The position numbers and the translations under genes are program-made. Positions 7,729 through 16,936 of a stretch of DNA of 32,004 nucleotides are shown here, piece after piece; position 1 is the stretch's first letter; each line of letters opens with the position of its first letter. Location of the stretch: the NCBI GenBank assembly GCA_964554105.1, contig CAZKNF010000040.1, positions 1 through 32,004 of the forward strand, given 5' to 3'. The DNA is from CAZKNF01 sp964554105 (lineage in GTDB: Bacteria; Bacteroidota; Rhodothermia; Rhodothermales; VXPQ01). The notes under the pieces are model-generated. The model saw nothing but the letters and a program-made list of their open reading frames with translations. It had not been told where the DNA came from and did not search any database.

Positions 7729-10700
7729 GTGTCCCTCTCAACGTTACGAAAGCTACTTACAGGCGGCCTATTCTTGCTGCTTCAGGTAGGCTGTGGGCCG
7801 TCCGACGATCCCTCCGCAATTGCCGAGTCGGATGAATACACGGAAGCCGTGGCGGCTTTCCATACCGGTCTGGCTGCGCTTCAGGTCGGCGAGGATCGGC
7901 GTGCGGAGGAGAAACTGCTTCGTGTGGTCGAGCTCTATCCATCGGAGGCCGCCGCATGGGCCAACCTCGGCCTTCTCGCCCTGCGCCGAAATGAGATCGA
8001 TCTTGCTGCAGAGCGGCTGAACGAAGCGCGGGATCTTGCGCCCGAGCACAGCCAGATCCGTTATCTTCTCGGTTTGCTCGATGTATCACAGGGGCTGACG
8101 GATGAGGCTATCCGCCACTTCCGCGAGGCCGTCGAGCGCGACTCGTCGAATACAAAGGCGGCGTATGCACTCGTCGAGCAGCTGGAGCAGCGCGGTGCTG
8201 AAGACGAGATGTCGGACATCAGGCAGCTCATCGACGCGATACAGTCCATCGATGACGATAATCTCGCCGTCATGATCGAGGGAGCACGCTTCGCTGCGAT
8301 CGACGGGGACACGGCTGCCGTGCGATCCAGACTGGATACGCTGCAGGCACGCTCGACAGAGTGGCCTGATCCAGCCCGGGATCAGCTTGCGGCCGCTGCT
8401 ACGGCCGCTGAAAACGGCGATCTGAACGAGGTCATCACACAGCTTTCATTCCTCAACAACGTTCTCAAGCGGGAGCCGGCGTATCGTGAGAGCCTCGCGG
8501 CGATCCGCACGGAGGCCGATCAGACGTCCGAACTGGTTGCAGAATTTTTGCGGCTCCCTGCTCCCGAATCTCGTCCCGCACCGCCGGATGATTCGCTGTC
8601 GTTCACGGAGGAACGTCTGTTTCACGACCGTGCGGTTGACGGATGGACCTGGGCCCGTGCCGTTACGCTTTCCGACGAAGGCCTTCCCGTCGTAATCGCC
8701 GCGTCGCCTGACGCCCTCTATTTCGAGGACGGTACGGAGATCTCATTAGGCGGACCGATAAGCGATCAGGGGCTCGTGCCGCTCGACTACAACTATGACT
8801 TCCGGGTGGATCTCGGGATTGCGGGTCCGAACGGATTCCGATTGCTCCGGCAAGATGCGGATAGCTCATTCGCGGACGTGACCTCGGAGCTCAGCTTGTC
8901 TAGCGCGACCATTCAGCGCCCATACGTGGCTGCCTGGGCGGCCGATCTCGACATGGAAGGCGATCTCGACCTCGTACTTGCGACGGAAGATGGTCCGCCG
9001 AGCGTGTTGCGCAACGAGGGTGACGGAACGTTCTCAGAGTGGCCCATTCTTCAGGATGTGCAAGGTATTCGGGATTTCGTATGGGCAGATCTCGATGGCG
9101 ACGGGGATCCCGATGCGGGAATTGTCGATTCATCGGGCGGCATCCATGTGGTCGAGAATTCACGCTCGAGAGGATTCAACTATAGAAAAATTGGCGAGGG
9201 TGCTGCGGCATTGACGGTGGCAGATCTCGACGCGGACGGAACTCTTGAGCTGGTGGTGCTGCGGCGCGACGGTGCGATCGCACGAACACAAATGCGGGTC
9301 GGAGCTGAGCCAGAACAGACTGAAGAGTTGGTGATGTGGGACGGCACTTTTTCAGGTTCAGACAGTGAGGTGCCGTACGCTGATGCCCGCATCTACGTGA
9401 TGGATATCGATAACAACGGTGCGCTCGATCTAATGGCGTCGAACGGCCGTGATACTGCGATTTGGTTGAGCCACCATGGCGGCAGTGACGGCGGAGTCGT
9501 TTTCAACCGGCTGAGCGCAGCTACTCCTGGAGCGATTTTCACGCTGGCGGACGTGACGGGGGGAGGACGGCTCGATCTGATCGGTCTCGCGGCGGACGGA
9601 GGACCGGTTCGACTCGGCAACAGGGGAACGAGAAATTATCACTCGAAGAGCATTCGTCCGCGGGCGGCGGATGCCGTCGGGGATCAGCGCATCAATCCGT
9701 TCGGCCTTGGCGGGGAGATAGAGATGCGTGCCGGGACGCTCTTCCAGAAGCAGGCGATCATGGATCCCGTCGTCCATTTCGGGATCGGTGAGAATCTTCT
9801 CGTCGATGTGGCGCGGATCATCTGGCCGAACGGTGATATTCAGGCTGAGTTCGAGCTTTTGTCGGATGAGACCGTGCAGGCGCGTCAGCGGCTCAAGGGT
9901 TCGTGCCCCTGGCTCTTCACATACGACGGCGAGGGAATGCACTTCGTGACGGACTTCATCTGGCGATCGCCCCTCGGGCTTCGGATAAACGCTCAGGAGA
10001 CCGCCGGTGTAATGATGACGGAGGATTGGGTCAAGATCGAAGGCTCGGAGCTTCGGCCGCGAGGTGACATCTACGACGTCCGTATAACGGCTGAGCTCTG
10101 GGAGACGCATTTCTTCGATCACGTTTCATTGATGAGTATCGATCATCCCGAAGGGACGGAAGTATTCGTCGACGAGCGGTTTGCCTTTCCACCTCCGGAT
10201 CTCGAGCTGAAAGCGACCGGACCGGCACAGGACATCGAGCGCGCGATTACCGGGGGCGGTGACGATGTTACCGATCTCGTACAAACGCGTGATGAAAACT
10301 ATCTGGCGGAATTCGAGCAAGGTCAGTACCAGGGTGTCGCAGAGGAGCACTCGCTAATTGTTGAGCTTGGCGAGGCGGCGGACGGCCCGATTTACTTGCT
10401 CGCGGAGGGCTGGCTGCGGCCCACCGACAGTTCCATCAATGTATCTATTTCGCAGGGCGATCATTCGCCTCCGAGTGGTATTCGCCTGGACGTGCCGGAC
10501 GGACGTGGAGGCTGGAAGGTTTTGTATGAGGATCTGGGTTTTCCGGCCGGTAAGCACAAGACAATCGTCGTGGATCTAACCGATGGATTTGCGGGTGACG
10601 TCGAGAAGAAGATTCGCCTCACGACGAATTTAGAGATCTACTGGGACGCTATTCATTGGGCGGAGGCACTCTCGGGTGCTGATTATCGCACCAAACGGAT

Positions 10701-11184
10701 GGATCCGACTCGGGCCGATCTGCGCTACCGAGGATTCTCCGTCGTAAGCGAGCCGGAGCGAAGCCGTCCGGAGGTGCCGATGTACGATTCGCTGAGGGGA
10801 ACGGCGCAGGTATGGCAGGATCTCGAAGGGTATTACACCAGATTCGGGGACGTGCGCGAGCTGCTCGTCGAGATCGACGATCGCTACGTGATCATGAATG
10901 CGGGCGACGAGCTTGCCCTGGAATTTGCTGCGCTGCCGGAGCCGCCCGAAGGCTGGGTACGCGATTTCGTGTTGATCGGGGATGGATGGGTAAAAGACGG
11001 CGACTACAATACGTTATTTTCTGAGACAGTACGGCCGCTGCCGTCGCATTCGCGGCCTGACTATTCGACGCCCCCGGGCAAGCTGGAAGACGATCCCGTC
11101 TATCAGGAGCATGCGGAGGACTGGCGTCGATTCCACACCCGGTATGTTGCACCTCGGAATGTACGGTCAGCGATGCGCTTCTAG
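7729..11184 (+). CDS. Giant TPR and FG-GAP/VCBS repeat lipoprotein
   Basis: This 1151-residue protein should be exported and lipid-anchored. The GTG start at 7729 gives a short basic leader and lipobox ending at Cys22 (LQVGC). Residues about 38-155 form tandem TPR helices rich in the A-x-x-NLG and E-A-x-x-DP pattern. From about 290 to 640 there are FG-GAP/VCBS propeller blades, with calcium-loop-type runs such as DLDGDGDPDAG and DIDNNGALDL. Near 655-695 lies an ASPIC/UnbV-like segment (NPFGLGG, VHFGIG, IIWPNG). The last 450 residues, starting CPWLFTYDGEGMHFV, form a conserved-looking domain I cannot name. TPR plus propeller suggests a surface scaffold or binding protein. It converges with the other propeller gene, leaving only 94 bases between them with no visible feature. 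The 156-base gap upstream shows no recognisable promoter. Confidence 0.85.
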   Translation: MSLSTLRKLLTGGLFLLLQVGCGPSDDPSAIAESDEYTEAVAAFHTGLAALQVGEDRRAEEKLLRVVELYPSEAAAWANLGLLALRRNEIDLAAERLNEARDLAPEHSQIRYLLGLLDVSQGLTDEAIRHFREAVERDSSNTKAAYALVEQLEQRGAEDEMSDIRQLIDAIQSIDDDNLAVMIEGARFAAIDGDTAAVRSRLDTLQARSTEWPDPARDQLAAAATAAENGDLNEVITQLSFLNNVLKREPAYRESLAAIRTEADQTSELVAEFLRLPAPESRPAPPDDSLSFTEERLFHDRAVDGWTWARAVTLSDEGLPVVIAASPDALYFEDGTEISLGGPISDQGLVPLDYNYDFRVDLGIAGPNGFRLLRQDADSSFADVTSELSLSSATIQRPYVAAWAADLDMEGDLDLVLATEDGPPSVLRNEGDGTFSEWPILQDVQGIRDFVWADLDGDGDPDAGIVDSSGGIHVVENSRSRGFNYRKIGEGAAALTVADLDADGTLELVVLRRDGAIARTQMRVGAEPEQTEELVMWDGTFSGSDSEVPYADARIYVMDIDNNGALDLMASNGRDTAIWLSHHGGSDGGVVFNRLSAATPGAIFTLADVTGGGRLDLIGLAADGGPVRLGNRGTRNYHSKSIRPRAADAVGDQRINPFGLGGEIEMRAGTLFQKQAIMDPVVHFGIGENLLVDVARIIWPNGDIQAEFELLSDETVQARQRLKGSCPWLFTYDGEGMHFVTDFIWRSPLGLRINAQETAGVMMTEDWVKIEGSELRPRGDIYDVRITAELWETHFFDHVSLMSIDHPEGTEVFVDERFAFPPPDLELKATGPAQDIERAITGGGDDVTDLVQTRDENYLAEFEQGQYQGVAEEHSLIVELGEAADGPIYLLAEGWLRPTDSSINVSISQGDHSPPSGIRLDVPDGRGGWKVLYEDLGFPAGKHKTIVVDLTDGFAGDVEKKIRLTTNLEIYWDAIHWAEALSGADYRTKRMDPTRADLRYRGFSVVSEPERSRPEVPMYDSLRGTAQVWQDLEGYYTRFGDVRELLVEIDDRYVIMNAGDELALEFAALPEPPEGWVRDFVLIGDGWVKDGDYNTLFSETVRPLPSHSRPDYSTPPGKLEDDPVYQEHAEDWRRFHTRYVAPRNVRSAMRF

Positions 11185-11278
11185 ATTTCCAGGCTTCTAG
11201 GTGCGTGCGACGAACTCATCCAGAAAACTCGGCCAATTTGGACTGCGACGCAGCGTCACGATGCGCACGTTAAACGGT

Positions 11279-14200
11279 TCATCGAGCGGCGTGCTGCATC
11301 TCTGGTGAGTTGCCATCGAAAGCCAAGAACTGCAGCGAATCGTCGTTTCGTGCGGCCACTATCACGAGCCCCCGATTAGTCGTGATCAGTCGGAGCTTTC
11401 TTATTTCGCCTTCCAACCACAGCCCGCTCTTTGCAGGACTGATAGCCTTAAATCCGCCGCTGCCGTCGCCGCTCAAGTACGTCCCATATCCGGCATCATA
11501 CCTCCCTCGAACGGGGGGTACACCAAAGAAATTGCCCCCGAGAAGCATATCTTCATTCCCATCCCGATTGAAATCATGAACGAGGATAGACCGGATGGGC
11601 GTAAACTGGGCCTCTACAGGGAGATCGGCAACCTCGAAGGCTCCATCGCCGAGGCTCATTGCGAATGACGTCGTAAACGTTCGTGCCTCCAAAACGTCGG
11701 CACGATCGATATCGCGTCGAGGAAACAGGTCTTGGATCTGCTTGTCCCCGTATGCACGGTAGGTCGGGAGCTGCTGTGCCAGTGATGGGAATGCAGTCAA
11801 TAGTTCGTCACGCATCTCCAGCGGATAGCTGACGCCTTTGCGATAGCTTGTGAGGATGCGTTCTTCGTCGCCATCGCCGTCCAGATCGCCCATGTACAGC
11901 TGCACGGGCTCGTCGTGATTCGCACGAAGGCGCGAGTTCTGCCCAAGGTTGCCAAAAATAAGATCTTCGCGGCCGTCCTCATCGAGATCAGCGGCAGCGA
12001 CGGACGTCCACCAGCCCTCCAATGCGTTGAAACCGGCGTCGAACGGATCGAATCCGCTGCTGCCCTGTCGGAATACGCGGGGCGGCATCCACTCACCAAC
12101 CACAACGAGATCTAGACGGCCGTCGGTGTCCACATCGGTCCAGACGGCATCCGTCACCATCCCGGTCTTTGCTAGTTCTCGTGAAAGCTCGGCGGTCGCA
12201 TCTGTGAAACGGCCTCCTTCATTGCGCAGCAGATGAGAATTGGGCGTCCGTCCGTACTCGCGCGCCACGACACGTCCTCCCACGAACAGGTCCACGTCAC
12301 CGTCACCATCGAAATCTGCCGGACGAACGACGCTGCCATTCTGGTAGATCTCTGGTACTGCCTCATCCGCACGTCGGAAAGTGCCGGCGTCATTCAGATA
12401 AAGCCGATCGAGTAGTGCATCAGCCTCTCCCCACCATTCATTGCCGGCTGTGACGACGAAAAGATCGAGGTCGCCATCGCCGTCAGCATCGAAGAAAGCG
12501 GCGTCGACGTCTTCGGAGAGGCTGTCGGCCTGAAACACCGCTCGATTTGATGGTTCGAAGGTGCCGCCTGGCTGTTGAATTAACAGCATAGACGCTCGCC
12601 CTTTCGAACCCCCTACGAAGAGGTCGTCGAGTCCGTCTCCATCGACGTCTCCGGTCGCGAGCGCCGGACCCTCCCTCGAGACCATGTGCGGAATCAGGGG
12701 TTCACGGGTGAAATCGAAAAATGAGTTCTCAACATGGGCATAGGGGCTTGAAACATCCGTCGTGATGTCCGAAAAGATCTGATGTTCGGCGGGATGGTGG
12801 AGGCGTGCATAATCGAAGTGGCCACCCGATTCGGAGGCATGCAGCTCCACCTGCTGGTTGGCGGCCACGTTTGTCAGGACCTGATATCGATGATCGGGCC
12901 AGACGACGATCAGTGAGTCGATGGTGCTGAGCGTGTCCAGACCGAAATGCAGGCGTGGGTCGACGGATGACTGGAATCCGCGCGTCGGCACGAGCTCCTG
13001 AAGCTGCGACCGGTCGCCCGACCACAAGAGTACCTTCGTTCCGATACCCCACGTGTTCGGTGCTGCACCGTGCAGCCTGACGCTAAGGTAATTGCGGCCG
13101 CTTCCCAGGTTCTCGTAAAGGGCCGCCGTTTCGTTGAGATTGTTGATCACCAGATCCAGATCGCCGTCATTGTCCAGATCCGCGTATGCAGCGCCGTTGG
13201 AGAAGAGCTCCTGCCCGAGGCCCCAGGCACCGGTTTGATCGGTGAATGTCAGGTCGCGATTGTTTCGGAAAACGTGATTGGCCACGGGTACGTGCGGCAT
13301 CTCGTCGAGAATCTCGAGGTCGGAGTCGGAGATGTCCTCTAGCGCGTCCTGCATGGCCGGGCTCGCGACGGTTTCGATGTAGTCGAGATCGTTCGGCCGA
13401 CGCCAGATGCCGTTTGAGACAAACAGATCTTTCCAGCCGTCGTTGTCGAGGTCACAGAACAGTGCCGCCCAGCTCCAATCGGTTGCTTCAACACCGGCCA
13501 GATACGCGATGTCGCTGAATCGGCCGTCTCCGCGGTTGAGCAGCAGTGTGTTGCGAGTGTACTGGTGATGGTAGCCAAAATCGAGCTTCGTTTGTGCGAC
13601 GTCGTAGCTCTCGACGCTAGCCGACGTCTTAAGTACGTCTTCACGGTCGGGCAGCATGTCCAACACCGCCACGTCCGGCAGGGCGTCATTGTTGAGGTCT
13701 GCGGCATCGACACCCATCGACGAGCGGCTGTTGTGGCCTACCGCTCGGCGAATGTTCTCCGAAAACGTTCCATCGCAGTTATTGACATAGAAGTAGTCAT
13801 TTTCGTGGAAATCGTTCGCGACGTATACGTCCGGACAACCGTTCGCAGTCAGATCGCTTACGGCTACGCCCAGGCCATAGCCGACGGGTCCACCGTAAAT
13901 GCCGGCCTCCTCACTTACGTCGACAAACCGGTCGCCATCGTTGCGAAGAATTCGGTCGCCTGCGAGCGGGTGGCGTTCTCGTCTGATCTCAGCTCGGCCG
14001 TACGTGTCCTCATCGTGCACCGAATGGTTGAGGAGGAAGACATCCAGATCGCCATCCAGGTCGTAGTCGAAGAAGGACGCCTGGGTGGCGTATCCACTAA
14101 AATCGAGGTTGTATTCGGCGGCACGTTCCGTAAACGTAAGATCGCCGTTGTTGATGAAGAGTTCGTTATGTCCATCGAGGTGCTCGAAGCCGCTAACGAC

Positions 14201-14605
14201 TGAGACATAGATGTCGAGCATCCCGTCCCCGTTCACGTCCGCCATCGTGACGCCTGTTGACCAGTCCGCCGATCCTGCCACACCTGCCGACTCCGTCACA
14301 TCTTCGAACCGTAGATCTCCCCTGTTGATGTACAATCGGTTCGGGCCGAGGTTGGCCGTCAGGTACAGATCCGGCAACCCGTCACCGTCGACATCTCCCA
14401 CGGCGACGCCGCCACCATCATAGAAGTAGAGATAGTTGATGATGTTTAGTTCGGGTGTGTCGTCGACGTGATTGATAAAATCGACGCCGGTTTCCTGAAC
14501 GGAGAGGGAACGGAAGAGAGGTTCATCGACCGGCGTGCATCCGGATAGCCAGGCCAGAATTGCGACCGCGGCCATCGTTCGCAGGAACGTCGTGGGCGCT
14601 CGCAA
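11279..14605 (-). CDS. Giant FG-GAP/VCBS repeat protein with ASPIC/UnbV domain (CRTAC1-like lipoprotein)
   Basis: The protein is about 1108 residues and probably lipid-anchored at the surface. From TTG 14605 it begins with a compact basic leader and a lipobox at Cys23 (AWLSGC). A TTG at 14680 would add 25 residues and overlap the preceding gene, and ATG 14575 would lack the leader arginines. At least ten FG-GAP/VCBS blades follow, with calcium-loop motifs such as DVDGDGLPDLY, DYDLDGDLDVF, DLDNDGDLDLV and DADGDGDLDLF. They occur on both sides of an ASPIC/UnbV domain at about 505-590 (NYLSVRL to QQVELHA). Proteins of this design are common beside SusC/SusD pairs in the phylum, but their role is not established. 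It ends the minus-strand locus after SusC, SusD and the plug lipoprotein, which suggests a shared substrate or surface complex. Confidence 0.88.
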   Translation of the reverse strand: MRAPTTFLRTMAAVAILAWLSGCTPVDEPLFRSLSVQETGVDFINHVDDTPELNIINYLYFYDGGGVAVGDVDGDGLPDLYLTANLGPNRLYINRGDLRFEDVTESAGVAGSADWSTGVTMADVNGDGMLDIYVSVVSGFEHLDGHNELFINNGDLTFTERAAEYNLDFSGYATQASFFDYDLDGDLDVFLLNHSVHDEDTYGRAEIRRERHPLAGDRILRNDGDRFVDVSEEAGIYGGPVGYGLGVAVSDLTANGCPDVYVANDFHENDYFYVNNCDGTFSENIRRAVGHNSRSSMGVDAADLNNDALPDVAVLDMLPDREDVLKTSASVESYDVAQTKLDFGYHHQYTRNTLLLNRGDGRFSDIAYLAGVEATDWSWAALFCDLDNDGWKDLFVSNGIWRRPNDLDYIETVASPAMQDALEDISDSDLEILDEMPHVPVANHVFRNNRDLTFTDQTGAWGLGQELFSNGAAYADLDNDGDLDLVINNLNETAALYENLGSGRNYLSVRLHGAAPNTWGIGTKVLLWSGDRSQLQELVPTRGFQSSVDPRLHFGLDTLSTIDSLIVVWPDHRYQVLTNVAANQQVELHASESGGHFDYARLHHPAEHQIFSDITTDVSSPYAHVENSFFDFTREPLIPHMVSREGPALATGDVDGDGLDDLFVGGSKGRASMLLIQQPGGTFEPSNRAVFQADSLSEDVDAAFFDADGDGDLDLFVVTAGNEWWGEADALLDRLYLNDAGTFRRADEAVPEIYQNGSVVRPADFDGDGDVDLFVGGRVVAREYGRTPNSHLLRNEGGRFTDATAELSRELAKTGMVTDAVWTDVDTDGRLDLVVVGEWMPPRVFRQGSSGFDPFDAGFNALEGWWTSVAAADLDEDGREDLIFGNLGQNSRLRANHDEPVQLYMGDLDGDGDEERILTSYRKGVSYPLEMRDELLTAFPSLAQQLPTYRAYGDKQIQDLFPRRDIDRADVLEARTFTTSFAMSLGDGAFEVADLPVEAQFTPIRSILVHDFNRDGNEDMLLGGNFFGVPPVRGRYDAGYGTYLSGDGSGGFKAISPAKSGLWLEGEIRKLRLITTNRGLVIVAARNDDSLQFLAFDGNSPEMQHAAR

Positions 14606-14645
14606 ATCGGGTACAAGGGTGGACGGATCTACGATGGCGTGTGGT

Positions 14646-15098
14646 CTAGCGCCTCGCACCGCGCTTCGTCGTGACGACAATTACGCCGTTGCTTCCACGA
14701 ACACCGTACATCGCGGCCTCGTGGCCTTTGAGTACCTCGATCGATTCGATGTCGTACGGGTTTATCCGAATAACGCCGCGGCTGCCGGTTTCGGTAGGGA
14801 AGCCATCGATGACATACAGCGGCTCACTACTTCCCTGAATTGATGACGAGCCGCGGATACGGACGGCGATCCCACCGGAACGTTCGAACACGTCGACACC
14901 CGCTATCTTGCCCTTCAATATTTCCTGAAGGCTGGAGGACGGAGATTGTTCGATTTCCTCGGACGTGAGCTTATTGAACGACTTTTCCTCACCATCCGAA
15001 TCCGCGGATGGCTCAGAGGAGGCGCACCCCGCAAGGACGACGAGTACGGCTCCAATGAACAGAGCGACGGACCTGACTAAAACATTGCGTCCTTGCAT
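14646..15098 (-). CDS. Stand-alone TonB-receptor plug-domain lipoprotein
   Basis: A 150-residue lipoprotein whose mature part is essentially one TonB-dependent-receptor plug domain with no barrel. The leader ends at a lipobox Cys25 (VVLAGC). Residues about 42-147 match the plug of the SusC encoded in the same locus block for block: SLQEILKGKIAGVDV, IRIRGSSSI-like, PLYVIDG (93-99), INPYDIESIEVLKG, AAMYGVRGSNGVIVVTTK. There is no TonB box and no room for a barrel. The ATG at 15098 has a strong ribosome site, GGAGGA (minus strand, 15106-15111), 7 bases away, much better than its neighbours, which argues that it is a real gene and not a pseudogene remnant. It lies between SusD and the FG-GAP lipoprotein. 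Its function is unknown. Confidence 0.88.
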   Translation of the reverse strand: MQGRNVLVRSVALFIGAVLVVLAGCASSEPSADSDGEEKSFNKLTSEEIEQSPSSSLQEILKGKIAGVDVFERSGGIAVRIRGSSSIQGSSEPLYVIDGFPTETGSRGVIRINPYDIESIEVLKGHEAAMYGVRGSNGVIVVTTKRGARR

Positions 15099-15252
15099 TC
15101 ACCTATCCTCCGCCTACCGCAAAACGAATCTATCTCGAGGATAATTTGCAGCTCGAGAATCGAGAAAGTAGAAGTGCGGCGCCCGCGAATCATTGATCCG
15201 CCATGCGACTCTTAATTGAATCGCACAGATTCGACGCTGTTCCAATTAATCC

Positions 15253-15271
15253 GCCTGCTCGGCCGGCAGGC
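15253..15271. other. Hairpin between susD and the plug-lipoprotein gene
   Basis: GCCTGC (15253-15258) pairs with GCAGGC (15266-15271) around a 7-base loop. It lies 66 bases past the SusD stop within a 238-base gap, in the direction of transcription. No U-run follows, so it may attenuate or protect the upstream SusCD message rather than terminate it. Confidence 0.35.
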
Positions 15272-15336
15272 TTCCATTCGCGCCTTCGCACGTGCGCCGG
15301 GCGCTCGCTCCAGCACAGGTCCGAGGTCGCTGTCTT

Positions 15337-16881
15337 CTAATAACCCGGATTCTGCTGGAGATTAGGATTAGCATCTATCTGACCCTGCGGGATCGGGAAG
15401 AGCACATTTGTGGCCGGGCTGACATCCTTGTGTTCCCACGTTCCGTCCGTGAATTGACCGAATCTTATGAGGTCCTGCCGGCGCTTTGCTTCGCTGTGGA
15501 ACTCACGCATCCGCTCGTTGAGGAGGAACTGATCCATTCCGCCTTCTGCCGATACGTCGGACATCGTAACGGGCTGAGGAGAATCGAAGGCCCGCTCACG
15601 CACGAGGTTCACCCACTCGAGTACTTCTCCTTCTCGACCCAGTCTATAGAGGGCTTCCGCCTTGATCATGTACATTTCTGCCAGCCGGAAGAAGGCATAG
15701 TCGTTCTGAAAGCCGCCGCTGGGGTCGTTCGGGTCGGCTGCCCACTTCATCGGTCGGATTCCGTCGGCCTCCGAGGCACCTGTTAGCGGCACATCCTTCG
15801 TAAAGACCAGCGGATTGCCCTGGCGATCGTTAACGGGTTCGCCCGTAAAGACGTGGAATGCCTGGCCCTCGAGAAACATATCCTTCCGAATGTCCTCATC
15901 GTCGAACGTGTCGTAGGAGCTGCCCAGCGTTGCCAGTCCGTTGCAGCATCCCTGGGGAAATTGATTGTAGTGCAGGGTCTTCGTGTGATATCCGAAGTCT
16001 GGTCCACCCTGCCCTACGAACTGAACGGCGAAAATCGTTTCGGGGGACGTGTGATTGTCGATGGCGAAGTTCTGGAAGAAGTCTGACGCGAGGTCGTAGT
16101 ATCCCGAGTTGATGACTGCATCCGCTTCTTCGATGGCCTGTTCGTACATCGGTTCGCCGCGAAAGACCTCTGCATTGAGGTACATATTCGCAAGAATCGC
16201 ACGGGCGGCGAATTGCGTAACGCGACCGGTGTTGTCGGCGCTTTGCTGTTCGGGAAGATTCGGAATTGACTGCGTGAGTTCTTGTTCGATGAAGTCAAAA
16301 ACTTCTGTTCGAGAAGCATTTGCCGGAGGATTATCCGGATCGGTTGCAGGATCCGTTACGATCGGTACGTTTCCGAAAAGATCCATGAGGGTGTAATAGA
16401 AGAAGGCGCGCAGCGTCCGCAGTTCTGCTTCGAACTCTTCAGCTCCCGCCACGTCGGTTTCCGTATTCTGCAGGTTGTCGATGACTGAATTGGCGCGTGC
16501 GATTCCGGTGTATGCGTCCCCCCAGGCATTAGCAGGGGCCGGATCCGTTGCCGTCCATTCGTGCGAGTGCAACCGTCTCCAGACGCCGTTGTCATCCCAA
16601 TCCTGTCCCCTGGTTGGGATAATCCCCTCGTCCGTGCTTACCTGGCTATTCCACCAGTACTGGCCATTGGCCAGCGAGCCGAGCTGATTATAGACCGGTA
16701 CGACGGCGGCCAGAAATTCATCAGAGGTCTGGAAGAAATTATCCGGTGTGACCGCGCTGAACGTTTCTGCGTCGAGGTCGCATCCCTGGAGTACAAATAC
16801 GGCGAGAACCGTAAGGGTTAAGGCTAACCGACCGCGTGTCCAGGTCGTGCTGGCAAAGTTCATGGCATTCATGTCTTGCAT
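15337..16881 (-). CDS. SusD/RagB-family nutrient-binding outer-membrane lipoprotein
   Basis: SusD-like proteins are surface lipoproteins that form a lid on their SusC partner and capture the substrate. The 514-residue precursor has a leader with lipobox Cys34 (FVLQGC). The SusD helical TPR-type fold is indicated by the N-terminal block DNFFQTSDEFLAAVVPVYNQL, split here as DNFFQTSDEF and VVPVYNQL, by WGDAYTGIARANSVID and by LRTLRAFFYYTLMDLFGNVPI-like sequence (RAFFYYTLMDLFG). The C-terminal part has the typical FRLAEMYMIKAEALYRLG and RRQDLIRFGQF segments and ends in LQQNPGY. Starts at ATG 16881, 16872 or 16863 are possible, all without a clear ribosome site. It follows SusC by 55 bases on the same strand. 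The absence of a nearby glycoside hydrolase leaves the ligand open. Confidence 0.96.
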   Translation of the reverse strand: MQDMNAMNFASTTWTRGRLALTLTVLAVFVLQGCDLDAETFSAVTPDNFFQTSDEFLAAVVPVYNQLGSLANGQYWWNSQVSTDEGIIPTRGQDWDDNGVWRRLHSHEWTATDPAPANAWGDAYTGIARANSVIDNLQNTETDVAGAEEFEAELRTLRAFFYYTLMDLFGNVPIVTDPATDPDNPPANASRTEVFDFIEQELTQSIPNLPEQQSADNTGRVTQFAARAILANMYLNAEVFRGEPMYEQAIEEADAVINSGYYDLASDFFQNFAIDNHTSPETIFAVQFVGQGGPDFGYHTKTLHYNQFPQGCCNGLATLGSSYDTFDDEDIRKDMFLEGQAFHVFTGEPVNDRQGNPLVFTKDVPLTGASEADGIRPMKWAADPNDPSGGFQNDYAFFRLAEMYMIKAEALYRLGREGEVLEWVNLVRERAFDSPQPVTMSDVSAEGGMDQFLLNERMREFHSEAKRRQDLIRFGQFTDGTWEHKDVSPATNVLFPIPQGQIDANPNLQQNPGY

Positions 16882-16936
16882 TCGAGATAGACTGGGTGTG
16901 TCGCGAGAGACGTGTTTAGCATGCCCCTCCGGATGG

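Noticed and set aside
13565..14203. A 212-residue plus-strand open frame opposite the FG-GAP lipoprotein
   Set aside because: The repeated Asp-rich codons of the propeller read as Val/Ile-rich runs on the other strand, which explains the open frame.
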